Source of the DNA: JAUNSR01 sp036655355
Lineage (GTDB): Bacteria > Bacteroidota > Bacteroidia > Bacteroidales > JAUNSR01
Direction of reading: 5' to 3'
NCBI GenBank assembly: GCA_036655355.1
Contig: JAVVQG010000011.1
Coordinates: forward strand, 1 to 64,000
DNA length: 64,000 nt
The translations under genes and the position numbers were made by a program. The notes beneath the pieces were generated by a model, which made no database searches, was not told the DNA's origin, and worked only from the letters and a program-made list of their open reading frames with translations. Positions 8,557 to 15,721 of this stretch are shown here, one piece after another (within the stretch, counting starts at the first letter, position 1; each line of letters begins with the position of its first letter).

Positions 8557-10103
8557 AAAAAGAAAGAATACTTTGGGCCGATGATGAGATCGATTTGTTG
8601 AAGCCGCACATCCTGTTTCTGGAGATGAAAGGGTATGAACTCCGGACGGTCACAAACGGCCGCGATGCCATTGATCTGACGGATGAAGAGCATTTTGACC
8701 TGATTATCCTGGACGAAAACATGCCGGGAATCACGGGACTGGAAACCCTATCGAAGATTAAAGAGAAACACCCCTCCATTCCGGTGGTGATGATCACCAA
8801 GAGCGAAGAGGAGGATATCATGAACCAAGCCATCGGAGGGAAAATAGCCGATTATCTGATCAAACCGGTAAATCCGAACCAGATTCTTCTTTCAATCAAG
8901 AAAAACCTGCATACCCGCGAAATCATCTCGGAGAAAAACACTTCGGGTTATCAACAGGATTTCGGAAAGATCAGCATGATGATCAACGATGCACGCGAAT
9001 TCGAAGCGTGGAGCGATATCTATAAGAAACTTGTTTTCTGGGAACTGGAACTGGAGAATGCTGACAGAGGTCTGATGGAGATGCTCAAGATGCAGAAGAC
9101 CGAGGCGAATGCGGCATTCTGTAAGTTTGTGAAGAAGAACTATGAAAACTGGCTTCACCACATCAACCGCCCGCTGATGAGTCCCGATCTGTTCAAAGAC
9201 CGTATTTTCCCGATTCTTGACAAAGGGGAAAAAGTATTCGTGGTGCTGATCGATAATTTCCGCCTCGATCAATGGCGCACCATCAAGCCCATTTTGAATG
9301 AGTATTTTAATTTTGAGGAAGATATCTATTGCAGTATCCTGCCCACCGCCACCCAATATGCTCGTAATGCGATCTTCTCGGGACTGATGCCGGACAAAAT
9401 CGCAACGATGTTTCCGGAACTCTGGGTGGATGAAGATGAGGAGGAGGGAAAAAATCTCAACGAAGCACCGCTCATCCAAACACAACTTGATCGCTTCCGC
9501 AAGAAATACCCGTTTGCGTACTATAAGGTAAACGAATCCTCTTTCGGGGAAAAGCTGGTACATAATTTCTCCAATATAGAGAATAACCCGCTGAACATCG
9601 TTGTGCTTAATTTCATCGATATGTTATCGCATGCCCGAACAGAATCAAAGATGATCCGTGAGTTGGCAGCCAGTGAAGCGGCTTATCGCGCGTTGACGAA
9701 AACGTGGCTGGAGCACTCCTCCACCATCGATTTGTTCCGGAAATTGGCTGAAAAGGATTACAAGGTGATCCTCACGACAGACCACGGTACGATTCGCGTG
9801 GATAACCCGGTAAAAGTGGTCGGCGACCGTAACACGAATACGAACCTGCGTTATAAGATCGGTAAAAACCTCAGCTATAACCCCAAACAGGTGTATGAAG
9901 TGAAATCGCCCGAGAAGTTCGGCTTGCCGATTCTGAACGTCAGTTCCGGTTACATCTTTGCCATGAATCGCGACTTCCTGGCGTATCCGAACAACTACAA
10001 CTACTATGCAGGCTATTATAAAGATACGTTCCAACACGGTGGCATTTCGATGGAAGAGATGTTGATTCCGTTCGTGGTGATGGATCCGAAACACAAGAAA
10101 TAA
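8553..10103 (+). CDS. porX: PorX: response regulator fused to PglZ/phosphatase domain
   Basis: 516 residues. Residues 1-125 form a CheY-like receiver (DD at 10-11, phospho-acceptor D54 in LIILDENMPG, K in YLIKPVN). A helical linker follows, then a PglZ/alkaline-phosphatase-superfamily domain from about residue 210. This domain shows LIDNFRLDQW, PTATQYARNA (candidate nucleophile Thr), TTDHGTIRV and QHGGISMEEML, the expected metal-ligand regions. PorX is the cytoplasmic regulator of type IX secretion in Porphyromonas, where it acts with the histidine kinase PorY and sigma factor SigP. The ATG lies inside the end of the PorW-like gene (ATGA overlap). No kinase gene is nearby. Homologues also occur in Bacteroidales that lack T9SS, so T9SS control is not certain. 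Confidence 0.9.
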   Translation: MKKERILWADDEIDLLKPHILFLEMKGYELRTVTNGRDAIDLTDEEHFDLIILDENMPGITGLETLSKIKEKHPSIPVVMITKSEEEDIMNQAIGGKIADYLIKPVNPNQILLSIKKNLHTREIISEKNTSGYQQDFGKISMMINDAREFEAWSDIYKKLVFWELELENADRGLMEMLKMQKTEANAAFCKFVKKNYENWLHHINRPLMSPDLFKDRIFPILDKGEKVFVVLIDNFRLDQWRTIKPILNEYFNFEEDIYCSILPTATQYARNAIFSGLMPDKIATMFPELWVDEDEEEGKNLNEAPLIQTQLDRFRKKYPFAYYKVNESSFGEKLVHNFSNIENNPLNIVVLNFIDMLSHARTESKMIRELAASEAAYRALTKTWLEHSSTIDLFRKLAEKDYKVILTTDHGTIRVDNPVKVVGDRNTNTNLRYKIGKNLSYNPKQVYEVKSPEKFGLPILNVSSGYIFAMNRDFLAYPNNYNYYAGYYKDTFQHGGISMEEMLIPFVVMDPKHKK

Positions 10104-10117
10104 CGAACACATCATCA

Positions 10118-10197
10118 GGAGATACTCTTTCATCCGGAGAGATACGCTTTCATCCAGAGTTACCCTTTCATCAGGAGATACCCTTTCATCGGGAAAT
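10118..10197. repeat. Tandem array of 18-20 bp units (A)
   Basis: Four units of the form GGAGATACYCTTTCATC plus one base lie at 10118-10135, 10136-10155, 10156-10173 and 10174-10191, with a degenerate fifth beginning GGAAAT. The array starts 15 bases after the porX stop. Read on the other strand it encodes a 6-residue pseudo-repeat, which I treat as accidental. Confidence 0.85.
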
Positions 10198-10227
10198 CTC
10201 CTCTGTTTGTAGGAGCACCCTGAAATC

Positions 10228-10304
10228 ATCACATTAGTCCATTTTTATCACATTAGTCCATTTTTACTACATTAGTCCATTTTTATCATATTAAGCCATT
10301 ATTA
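10228..10304. repeat. Tandem array of 19-bp units (B)
   Basis: Four 19-20 bp units of the form ATCACATTAGTCCATTTTT: 10228-10246 and 10247-10265 are identical, 10266-10284 has two changes, and 10285-10304 is degenerate. The array ends 29 bases before the CPBP protease gene, so it lies in the promoter or leader region. Confidence 0.88.
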
Positions 10305-10333
10305 AATCTAAAGAAACCAAAAATCCAACCTCC

Positions 10334-11128
10334 ATGAAATCAATCATCAAGTACCTTTTTCTGTATTTAGGAGTGAATATCATCACCTCCTGCATTCTTC
10401 TAATCCCTTCCATCATCGCACTTATTTCAATGGATGAGGCATTGAGAAATGCGGAGATTATGAAAGTATCTCTCTTGAGTGGCATTCTCTCCTGGTTTAT
10501 TCTCTTTACGATTCTGGTGAAGAAAAAGAAGATTGTCATAAACCGCGAAATCTTTTTTAAAAACTGCTCCTTTCTCTCAACGTTGGTTCTTATTCCGATG
10601 AGTCTGGGTTGTGTGTATATCTCCTTAACAATCCAATCGTTACTGGATTTACCGGATACTTCGGGAGAGACGCTCCTCAGCGCAGCAACTTCTCCGATCG
10701 GGATAATAAGCGTTGTGGTAATGGCCCCTATTTTTGAAGAATTGTTCTTCAGAGGAGTGATTATGACGAAGCTGATGGAACGCAGTACGCCTTGGCAGAG
10801 TATCATCGGATCAGCCCTTATCTTCGGAATCATACACTTCAATCCGGCACAGGTATTCAATGCGTTTTTGTTGGGTATATTATTGGGCTGGATCTATTAC
10901 AAAACCGAATCGCTTTGGGCTTCGATTACCATCCATTTTATTAATAACGGAATCGCCGTATTGTTCATCAACCTTTTTCCGACAAGGGTCGAAGAGAGCA
11001 TCATTGAACTCTCCGGAGGCATCCCTCAGTTTATTGCTCTTTTTGTAATTTCCGTCGCTATCATAGCCCTTGGAATCTACTATTTTAATCGTAATGCGAA
11101 AGAGAAACCGTTATTAATGGAGGAGTGA
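10334..11128 (+). CDS. CPBP family intramembrane metalloprotease
   Basis: 264-residue polytopic membrane protein of the CAAX prenyl protease / bacteriocin-processing (CPBP, Abi) family. The motif EELFFRG puts Glu135-Glu136 and Arg140 in the predicted active site. Later conserved residues are in FGIIHFNPAQVFNAFLLG and the final SITIHFINNG segment, which provide the histidine ligands. About seven hydrophobic segments are visible. Bacterial members act in peptide processing, self-immunity or stress, and the substrate here is unknown. The gene stands alone between the repeat arrays and a bidirectional terminator. Confidence 0.9.
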   Translation: MKSIIKYLFLYLGVNIITSCILLIPSIIALISMDEALRNAEIMKVSLLSGILSWFILFTILVKKKKIVINREIFFKNCSFLSTLVLIPMSLGCVYISLTIQSLLDLPDTSGETLLSAATSPIGIISVVVMAPIFEELFFRGVIMTKLMERSTPWQSIIGSALIFGIIHFNPAQVFNAFLLGILLGWIYYKTESLWASITIHFINNGIAVLFINLFPTRVEESIIELSGGIPQFIALFVISVAIIALGIYYFNRNAKEKPLLMEE

Positions 11129-11137
11129 TCATCCTTC

Positions 11138-11158
11138 GGGGGAGGCGCCTCTCCCCCC
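11138..11158. terminator. Bidirectional terminator hairpin
   Basis: GC-rich hairpin around the palindrome GAGGCGCCTC, with flanking G5 and C6 runs, in the 33-base gap between two convergent genes. T-tracts are weak on both sides. Confidence 0.55.
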
Positions 11159-11161
11159 AAT

Positions 11162-13828
11162 CTAATATTTAATCTGTTGCAAGAGCGGAATGCTTATTAC
11201 AAAGCCGATGCCGGAATAAACCGCATTGCGAAACCCACAGAATACACCTACTCGAAACAAATCTTCTATCCCTACGGAATAACCAACTTCCGAGTAATTT
11301 ACGGAAGGGATCTGCAGCGAGTGCAAGTGAAGCGCTTCAGACAGCGGTACAGCCTGCAAGAATGGGATTCGTTTGAGCAACAGATATTCCGATGTCCAGT
11401 TCAGGTGACCCTGAGCCCACTGACGATCGGAAGCATATTCATATGGATCAATCAACGAAAAACTACGGTTCAATTCACGTCCGCTAACAAACAACTGATT
11501 GGTATCAAAATGTTTGAAATCGGGAAAATAGATTCGGCGAGACGATCCGAAAAAACGTCCGGCTTCCACATGGTAGCTGATCTCATTAAATGCATTGATC
11601 TTGATTTGTTGTTCTACAGCCAACTGTACGCGGATAAATGAGGCGGAAGCTTTATTTCCGGTAGAAATTGCCTGTTCATATCCAAGTAACAAAGAGGGAT
11701 AGTTGGAACGAGTATACTGCTTGTATCCCTTTGTGATGCGATAATGTTGACGCGGCGTATAACTCAGATCTACACCCGCTTTGAGGGCTGTATTATCCGG
11801 CATTTCTCCATATTCCGCAGGCAAAAGGTTGGCTTGCGGACTCTTTTTTTGAAAGTTATACCCCGTACGATTCTCCAACGCATTCCTTTTCGCCAGCATC
11901 ATCATCGGAGTGACCGTCAAACCATTTACCGGTTCGATCCGATTCGATACGCCGAGAAAGCGGTTTTGATAAAAACGCACCGGATTCTCTGCAAAACAGA
12001 GTGACGATATCGAATTGATAAAACGAACCATTCCGTCATTGCCGTTGTAATCTTCCGTTCGGTTTCCGAGTGTTAGATTCAGTTGACCAAAATGTAGGGG
12101 TGCATAGCGATAGGTACCGTCGAGATACCAATTAATCCTCTTTCGGGCGGTAACATAGTAAAAAGAGGGAGAGAGCTCCAGATGACGTCGATGAGAAAAA
12201 TCAATAGTTGCGCGCACCTGCTGTCCGATCCAGAAACCATCTACAAAATTGTATTCGGGTACCGCACGCAGCAGTCCGTTGTAATGCAACCTCAACGTAC
12301 CGATGCGCCGCGTGTCGCCGATCAGAATCGATGTAAAGAGCGATCCCGCTCTATTCGTGGAGTCACCCGAAGCATTTTTCACACTATCCGCTGGCAGATT
12401 CGCCGCGATAGAATCTCGTTTGCGATAACTGTTCAACTCTTCCGTCAGTAAAGGCAATGTGCGTATCCCGCTCCAATAAAGAGAATCTCGGTGCATCGCC
12501 AAAGAATCCACTTCCGTACGAATCCTCGCCCCCCGGTTTACCTCCTCGAGCGATTCACGCGCAACCCGCTTCTCCTCCGGTTCCGTAACGATATTCATCA
12601 AACGCGCCATCTTCAGCGCATCGCGATTGGATAGCTCCTTTTTTTCAAGCATCACCTCAAGTTTCTGCCGTGCTTTCTGCTGTTTTGGAGATAAAAGGGG
12701 TTGCCGTTCCACGGTATCTGATTCTGTAATGGGAAGTAAAGAGGTAGTATGCTCGTCGGTTCCAACGTGCAACGGGGTGTCTTGTACCTCGATTTGAGCA
12801 TAACGTACCGAAGTGTAGTATTTCCCTTCTGCCCGTACACCGAGTATGTTGATTTTCATATCGATATCATACGTCGTAGGTAGAAAAAACCCTTGCTTCA
12901 CCTCGTTATAAGCGGTATTGAACTGCATTCGCACCCCATACATCTCCATTGACAGGTCTGCCTGATGAATATTCCAGGTGTTGTCAATCACATAAAGGTA
13001 TCCGGTTAGCAATTCGGGGTTCTTTTTTCGTGGCGTAACGCGTATTTTATTGATCAAAACCTCCCCCTCGCTCCGTACCCCTTCGAGTGAAAAACGGTAA
13101 TAGGCAAAGGCATTGGGTGAAAGTGGGGAAATGCATCCATACGCTTTCGGATCATAGATCGAACCGGTAAGCACCGAAGGAAACATTTTATCCCCTATCG
13201 CATCCGGAACAGAGGATTTTCCGGCAAGTAACTTGTTCTGATATTGATCGGGAGCGGTAAATGTGATTTGGTGATGTGTCTCAACCAAAAAAAGTTGCTT
13301 TGTTATATCCTCTGTCTTCTCCTTTTTTTTTGAATGGGCACTCACCTCATTTGCCGATATAGATATATTCAGGAGCTTGGGGATTTTATTCACCCGTAGT
13401 TTCCCTTTCAGGTACACCTCTGAATCAAATCGCTTCACCTGATTCAGATACCAGGGAGCCATAGCGATGGCATGTCGCATGATCGGATATGCCGGGTCTT
13501 CCCCTTTCGCTCGAACCAGCACGTCGTTTAACCGGTAGCTTGTTTCTGACAATAGGAATGTTTGCGACTGTTCGGGACGATTGATCTCTACCGTAACTGT
13601 TTTCATCTCATAACCGAGTGAACGGATATCAAACGTATAGATCCCTTTTTCAAGCAATAAACGGAAATCGCCCGTTTCATTGGCCGCTATTCCGGTAGCC
13701 CGTTCACGGATATAAAGTGTGGCATTGGGGATCACCTCCCCTTTTTCGGTGCGGATATGTCCTTTGAATATTTCTGCAGAAAGCGTACAGGAGTACAAGA
13801 GAATTATAATTCCAAACACTATTTTCAT
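11162..13828 (-). CDS. DUF5686 outer-membrane protein with CarboxypepD_reg-like domain
   Basis: 888 residues with a Sec signal peptide (IVFGIIILLYSCTLSAEI). Residues about 22-95 are a carboxypeptidase-regulatory-like beta-sandwich (GHIRTEKGEVIPNATLYI). The rest matches the DUF5686 family, with beta-rich C-terminal segments containing many aromatic residues that suggest an outer-membrane barrel. These proteins resemble TonB-dependent receptors but lack a plug domain. Their function is unknown, with surface assembly or transport suspected. The C-terminus LLQQIKY is aromatic-terminated, as in barrel proteins. It converges with the CPBP gene. Confidence 0.82.
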   Translation of the reverse strand: MKIVFGIIILLYSCTLSAEIFKGHIRTEKGEVIPNATLYIRERATGIAANETGDFRLLLEKGIYTFDIRSLGYEMKTVTVEINRPEQSQTFLLSETSYRLNDVLVRAKGEDPAYPIMRHAIAMAPWYLNQVKRFDSEVYLKGKLRVNKIPKLLNISISANEVSAHSKKKEKTEDITKQLFLVETHHQITFTAPDQYQNKLLAGKSSVPDAIGDKMFPSVLTGSIYDPKAYGCISPLSPNAFAYYRFSLEGVRSEGEVLINKIRVTPRKKNPELLTGYLYVIDNTWNIHQADLSMEMYGVRMQFNTAYNEVKQGFFLPTTYDIDMKINILGVRAEGKYYTSVRYAQIEVQDTPLHVGTDEHTTSLLPITESDTVERQPLLSPKQQKARQKLEVMLEKKELSNRDALKMARLMNIVTEPEEKRVARESLEEVNRGARIRTEVDSLAMHRDSLYWSGIRTLPLLTEELNSYRKRDSIAANLPADSVKNASGDSTNRAGSLFTSILIGDTRRIGTLRLHYNGLLRAVPEYNFVDGFWIGQQVRATIDFSHRRHLELSPSFYYVTARKRINWYLDGTYRYAPLHFGQLNLTLGNRTEDYNGNDGMVRFINSISSLCFAENPVRFYQNRFLGVSNRIEPVNGLTVTPMMMLAKRNALENRTGYNFQKKSPQANLLPAEYGEMPDNTALKAGVDLSYTPRQHYRITKGYKQYTRSNYPSLLLGYEQAISTGNKASASFIRVQLAVEQQIKINAFNEISYHVEAGRFFGSSRRIYFPDFKHFDTNQLFVSGRELNRSFSLIDPYEYASDRQWAQGHLNWTSEYLLLKRIPFLQAVPLSEALHLHSLQIPSVNYSEVGYSVGIEDLFRVGVFCGFRNAVYSGIGFVISIPLLQQIKY

Positions 13829-13960
13829 AATATAAATTGCATAGATACGCTGTGAACGAATTCATCTCCATCCTCTTTTCAGTAAAAAATGATTTCCTTA
13901 GCACTCCGTTTGAATTCACATGGTCAATCTTTTTATTCGGATCGATTATTTGACGCGCGC
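13829..13960. other. Intergenic upstream of DUF5686 gene
   Basis: AT-rich upstream region of the DUF5686 gene. I see no exact TAnnTTTG box on the minus strand and no ORF. Together with the inverted repeat and the arsC terminator it makes up the 414-base gap to arsC. Confidence 0.5.
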
Positions 13961-14037
13961 CACCGCCTTGGTTCGGTCGAAGCACCGCCTTGCTTCAGCC
14001 GAACCAAGGCGGTGCTTCGACCGAACCAAGACGATGG
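13961..14037. repeat. 26-bp perfect inverted repeat built from 22-bp units (C)
   Basis: The arms at 13967-13992 and 14005-14030 are exact reverse complements over 26 bases, separated by a 12-base loop. The sequence can also be read as about 22-bp units of CACCGCCTTGGTTCGGTCGA type: one direct pair (from 13961 and 13983) followed by an inverted copy. It would form a very stable hairpin in either transcript. No T-run follows, so it is not a standard terminator. Confidence 0.92.
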
Positions 14038-14194
14038 TTTTTCCGTTATCTAGTTCCACTAAGGGATTTCATAGGATCAGTTCGGAATTTTGAAGGAAGG
14101 GAGCAGAAAAGAATTGAAAGAGAGATAATTGAGAAAATAATAATTTATTAATGTAAAGATATCCAAATTAATAAAAAACCGTCGCAAGAGAAGC

Positions 14195-14234
14195 AAAAAA
14201 AATCCCTCCGTCGGGATAATCCAGCCGGAGGGAT
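14195..14234 (-). terminator. Terminator after arsC
   Basis: Stem ATCCCTCCG (14202-14210) / CGGAGGGAT (14226-14234). Read on the minus strand it is followed by a run of eight T residues. Confidence 0.88.
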
Positions 14235-14242
14235 GCTAAAAT

Positions 14243-14707
14243 TTACAGATCACATTCGGCGCCACAACTATCGGCTCCGAGCATTTCACGATCTAAAATC
14301 TCGTTAAGGTAAAAATCAAAAAAGCCCTTTTTAATCTCATCGCGAACCCGAACAAATTCAGAGTGAACGAATTCGGGTGTTCCCGTTACGTGCGAAGGAT
14401 CATCAAATCCCATGTGAATGCGGTTTTTCACTTTGCCTGTGAAAGCGGGACAACTTTCATTGGCCCCTCCGCAAACGGTGATTACATAGTCCCACTCCTC
14501 ATTCAGGTATTTCTCAACCGGATCGGAGGTGTGTGCACTGATATCGATTCCAGCTTCCTGCATTACGGCAACCGCTCCTTCGTTCAGTTTCCCGGCCGCT
14601 TTGGTTCCGGCAGAACACACCACCAACTCTTTATCAAATGATTGTAACCAGCCGTGTGCCATCTGACTTCTACAACTGTTGCCGGTACAAAGAATTAAAA
14701 TTTTCAT
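14243..14707 (-). CDS. arsC: Arsenate reductase, LMW-phosphatase type (thioredoxin-coupled)
   Basis: 154-residue cytoplasmic enzyme that reduces arsenate to arsenite. The P-loop CTGNSCR is the CX5R phosphatase motif (Cys7 to Arg13). Cys79 and Cys86 in VCGGANESC match the second and third redox cysteines of the Staphylococcus pI258 type. The general-acid loop is GFDDPS. The C-terminus adds another CxxxC (SCGAECDL), which is outside the usual core. No arsenite pump or ArsR gene is next to it. Confidence 0.92.
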   Translation of the reverse strand: MKILILCTGNSCRSQMAHGWLQSFDKELVVCSAGTKAAGKLNEGAVAVMQEAGIDISAHTSDPVEKYLNEEWDYVITVCGGANESCPAFTGKVKNRIHMGFDDPSHVTGTPEFVHSEFVRVRDEIKKGFFDFYLNEILDREMLGADSCGAECDL

Positions 14708-14860
14708 ATCGCTGTACTATTTAATGAATATCCTATTTAAAAAAAGCGAGCTACTACAGCCACTTCCCTTTAGTTCGTAAAATTACGAAGAAGAATAATC
14801 AAACCAATCATCGGCGCAAGATTTATGCACAATAGTCGTTAGATGTTAAAGGTTATTTCC

Positions 14861-14868
14861 TATATTTG
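14861..14868 (+). promoter_or_regulatory. -7 box TATATTTG for tsaE
   Basis: Exact TAnnTTTG match, 91 bases before the tsaE ATG, in the divergent region with arsC. Confidence 0.6.
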
Positions 14869-14958
14869 TTTATAGTTTTAACGAATGCTAATCAGCGGGT
14901 TATCCTTCCGTTGTTTAGGAGGTAGAACTCAACAATTATTCAACTATCAATTAATAAT

Positions 14959-15375
14959 ATGACTCAGATTACGATTAACGGATTAGACAATATTCGCGAA
15001 GCCGCAAAAGAATTCATCCAAGCGATGGATCAAGACACCGTATTTGCCTTCAGAGGCGAAATGGGAGCAGGTAAAACCACTTTCATCAAGGCTATTTGCG
15101 AGGAATTGGGTGTGGAAGATGTAATCAACAGCCCGACGTTTGCAATTGTGAACGAATACCGTTCCGCTTCGGCCGAACTGATTTACCATTTTGACTTCTA
15201 TCGGATCGACAAGCCGGAAGAAGCTTACGATTTCGGATACGAGGATTACCTCTACAGCGGCGCCCTTTGTTTTATCGAATGGCCCGAAAAAATTGAGGAT
15301 CTACTTCCGGGAGATGTGGTGAATGTAACGATTCAGGAGAATCCCGACGGCACACGTAGCGTAACGATGGGATAA
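14959..15375 (+). CDS. tsaE: tRNA t6A37 biosynthesis ATPase TsaE
   Basis: 138-residue cytoplasmic P-loop ATPase that works with TsaB and TsaD in threonylcarbamoyl adenosine (t6A37) formation on ANN-decoding tRNAs. The Walker A motif is GEMGAGKTTF, followed by SPTFAIVNEY, HFDFYRI and CFIEWPEKI, all typical of TsaE. Its length is normal. The small Imm17-like gene follows after 19 bases and is likely co-transcribed. Confidence 0.95.
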   Translation: MTQITINGLDNIREAAKEFIQAMDQDTVFAFRGEMGAGKTTFIKAICEELGVEDVINSPTFAIVNEYRSASAELIYHFDFYRIDKPEEAYDFGYEDYLYSGALCFIEWPEKIEDLLPGDVVNVTIQENPDGTRSVTMG

Positions 15376-15394
15376 ACTTAAACTCTAGATTATT

Positions 15395-15613
15395 ATGAAT
15401 ATAGCCGAAAAATTCGTCGCGATCCTTTTCATCTGCATCGGGACCTTTTCGTGGGTGGCCTCCCTTTTCAACTGGGATTGGTTTTTTAAATCACACAACG
15501 CTTCTATCTTTTTGAGATGGTTCGGAAGACAGGGTGCCCGGTGGTTCTACGGAGCAATCGGCATCATCGTTATGGTGATCGGTTTCATGATGCTTTTCGG
15601 CTATATGCAATAA
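15395..15613 (+). CDS. Imm17-like small membrane protein
   Basis: 72 residues with two hydrophobic helices (about 6-27 and 52-70) separated by a basic, aromatic loop (FLRWFGRQGARWFYG). The FGRxGARxFY motif and two-helix layout match what I recall of the immunity-17 family, common in Bacteroidota. The family name comes from polymorphic-toxin predictions; no toxin gene is nearby and many members look like housekeeping orphans. It is probably in an operon with tsaE. Confidence 0.7.
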   Translation: MNIAEKFVAILFICIGTFSWVASLFNWDWFFKSHNASIFLRWFGRQGARWFYGAIGIIVMVIGFMMLFGYMQ

Positions 15614-15648
15614 TCTTTCAACTGTCTTTCAATAAAGATCAGATATGA

Positions 15649-15692
15649 AATCCCCTCCCCGATGATTGAACCGATGTAGCAAGCCGGGGATT
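15649..15692 (+). other. Leader hairpin before M16 peptidase gene
   Basis: AATCCCC (15649-15655) pairs with GGGGATT (15686-15692) in the 108-base gap between the Imm17-like gene and the peptidase gene. There is no T-run, so it may be a leader structure or weak terminator. Confidence 0.35.
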
Positions 15693-15721
15693 CCATCTGT
15701 ATAACTCCAAAATTTATTCAG

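Noticed and set aside
9645..10232. Minus-strand ORF with a DERVSP-type peptide repeat
   Set aside because: The repeat peptide is only the 18-bp array A read on the other strand, and most of the frame is a shadow of porX.
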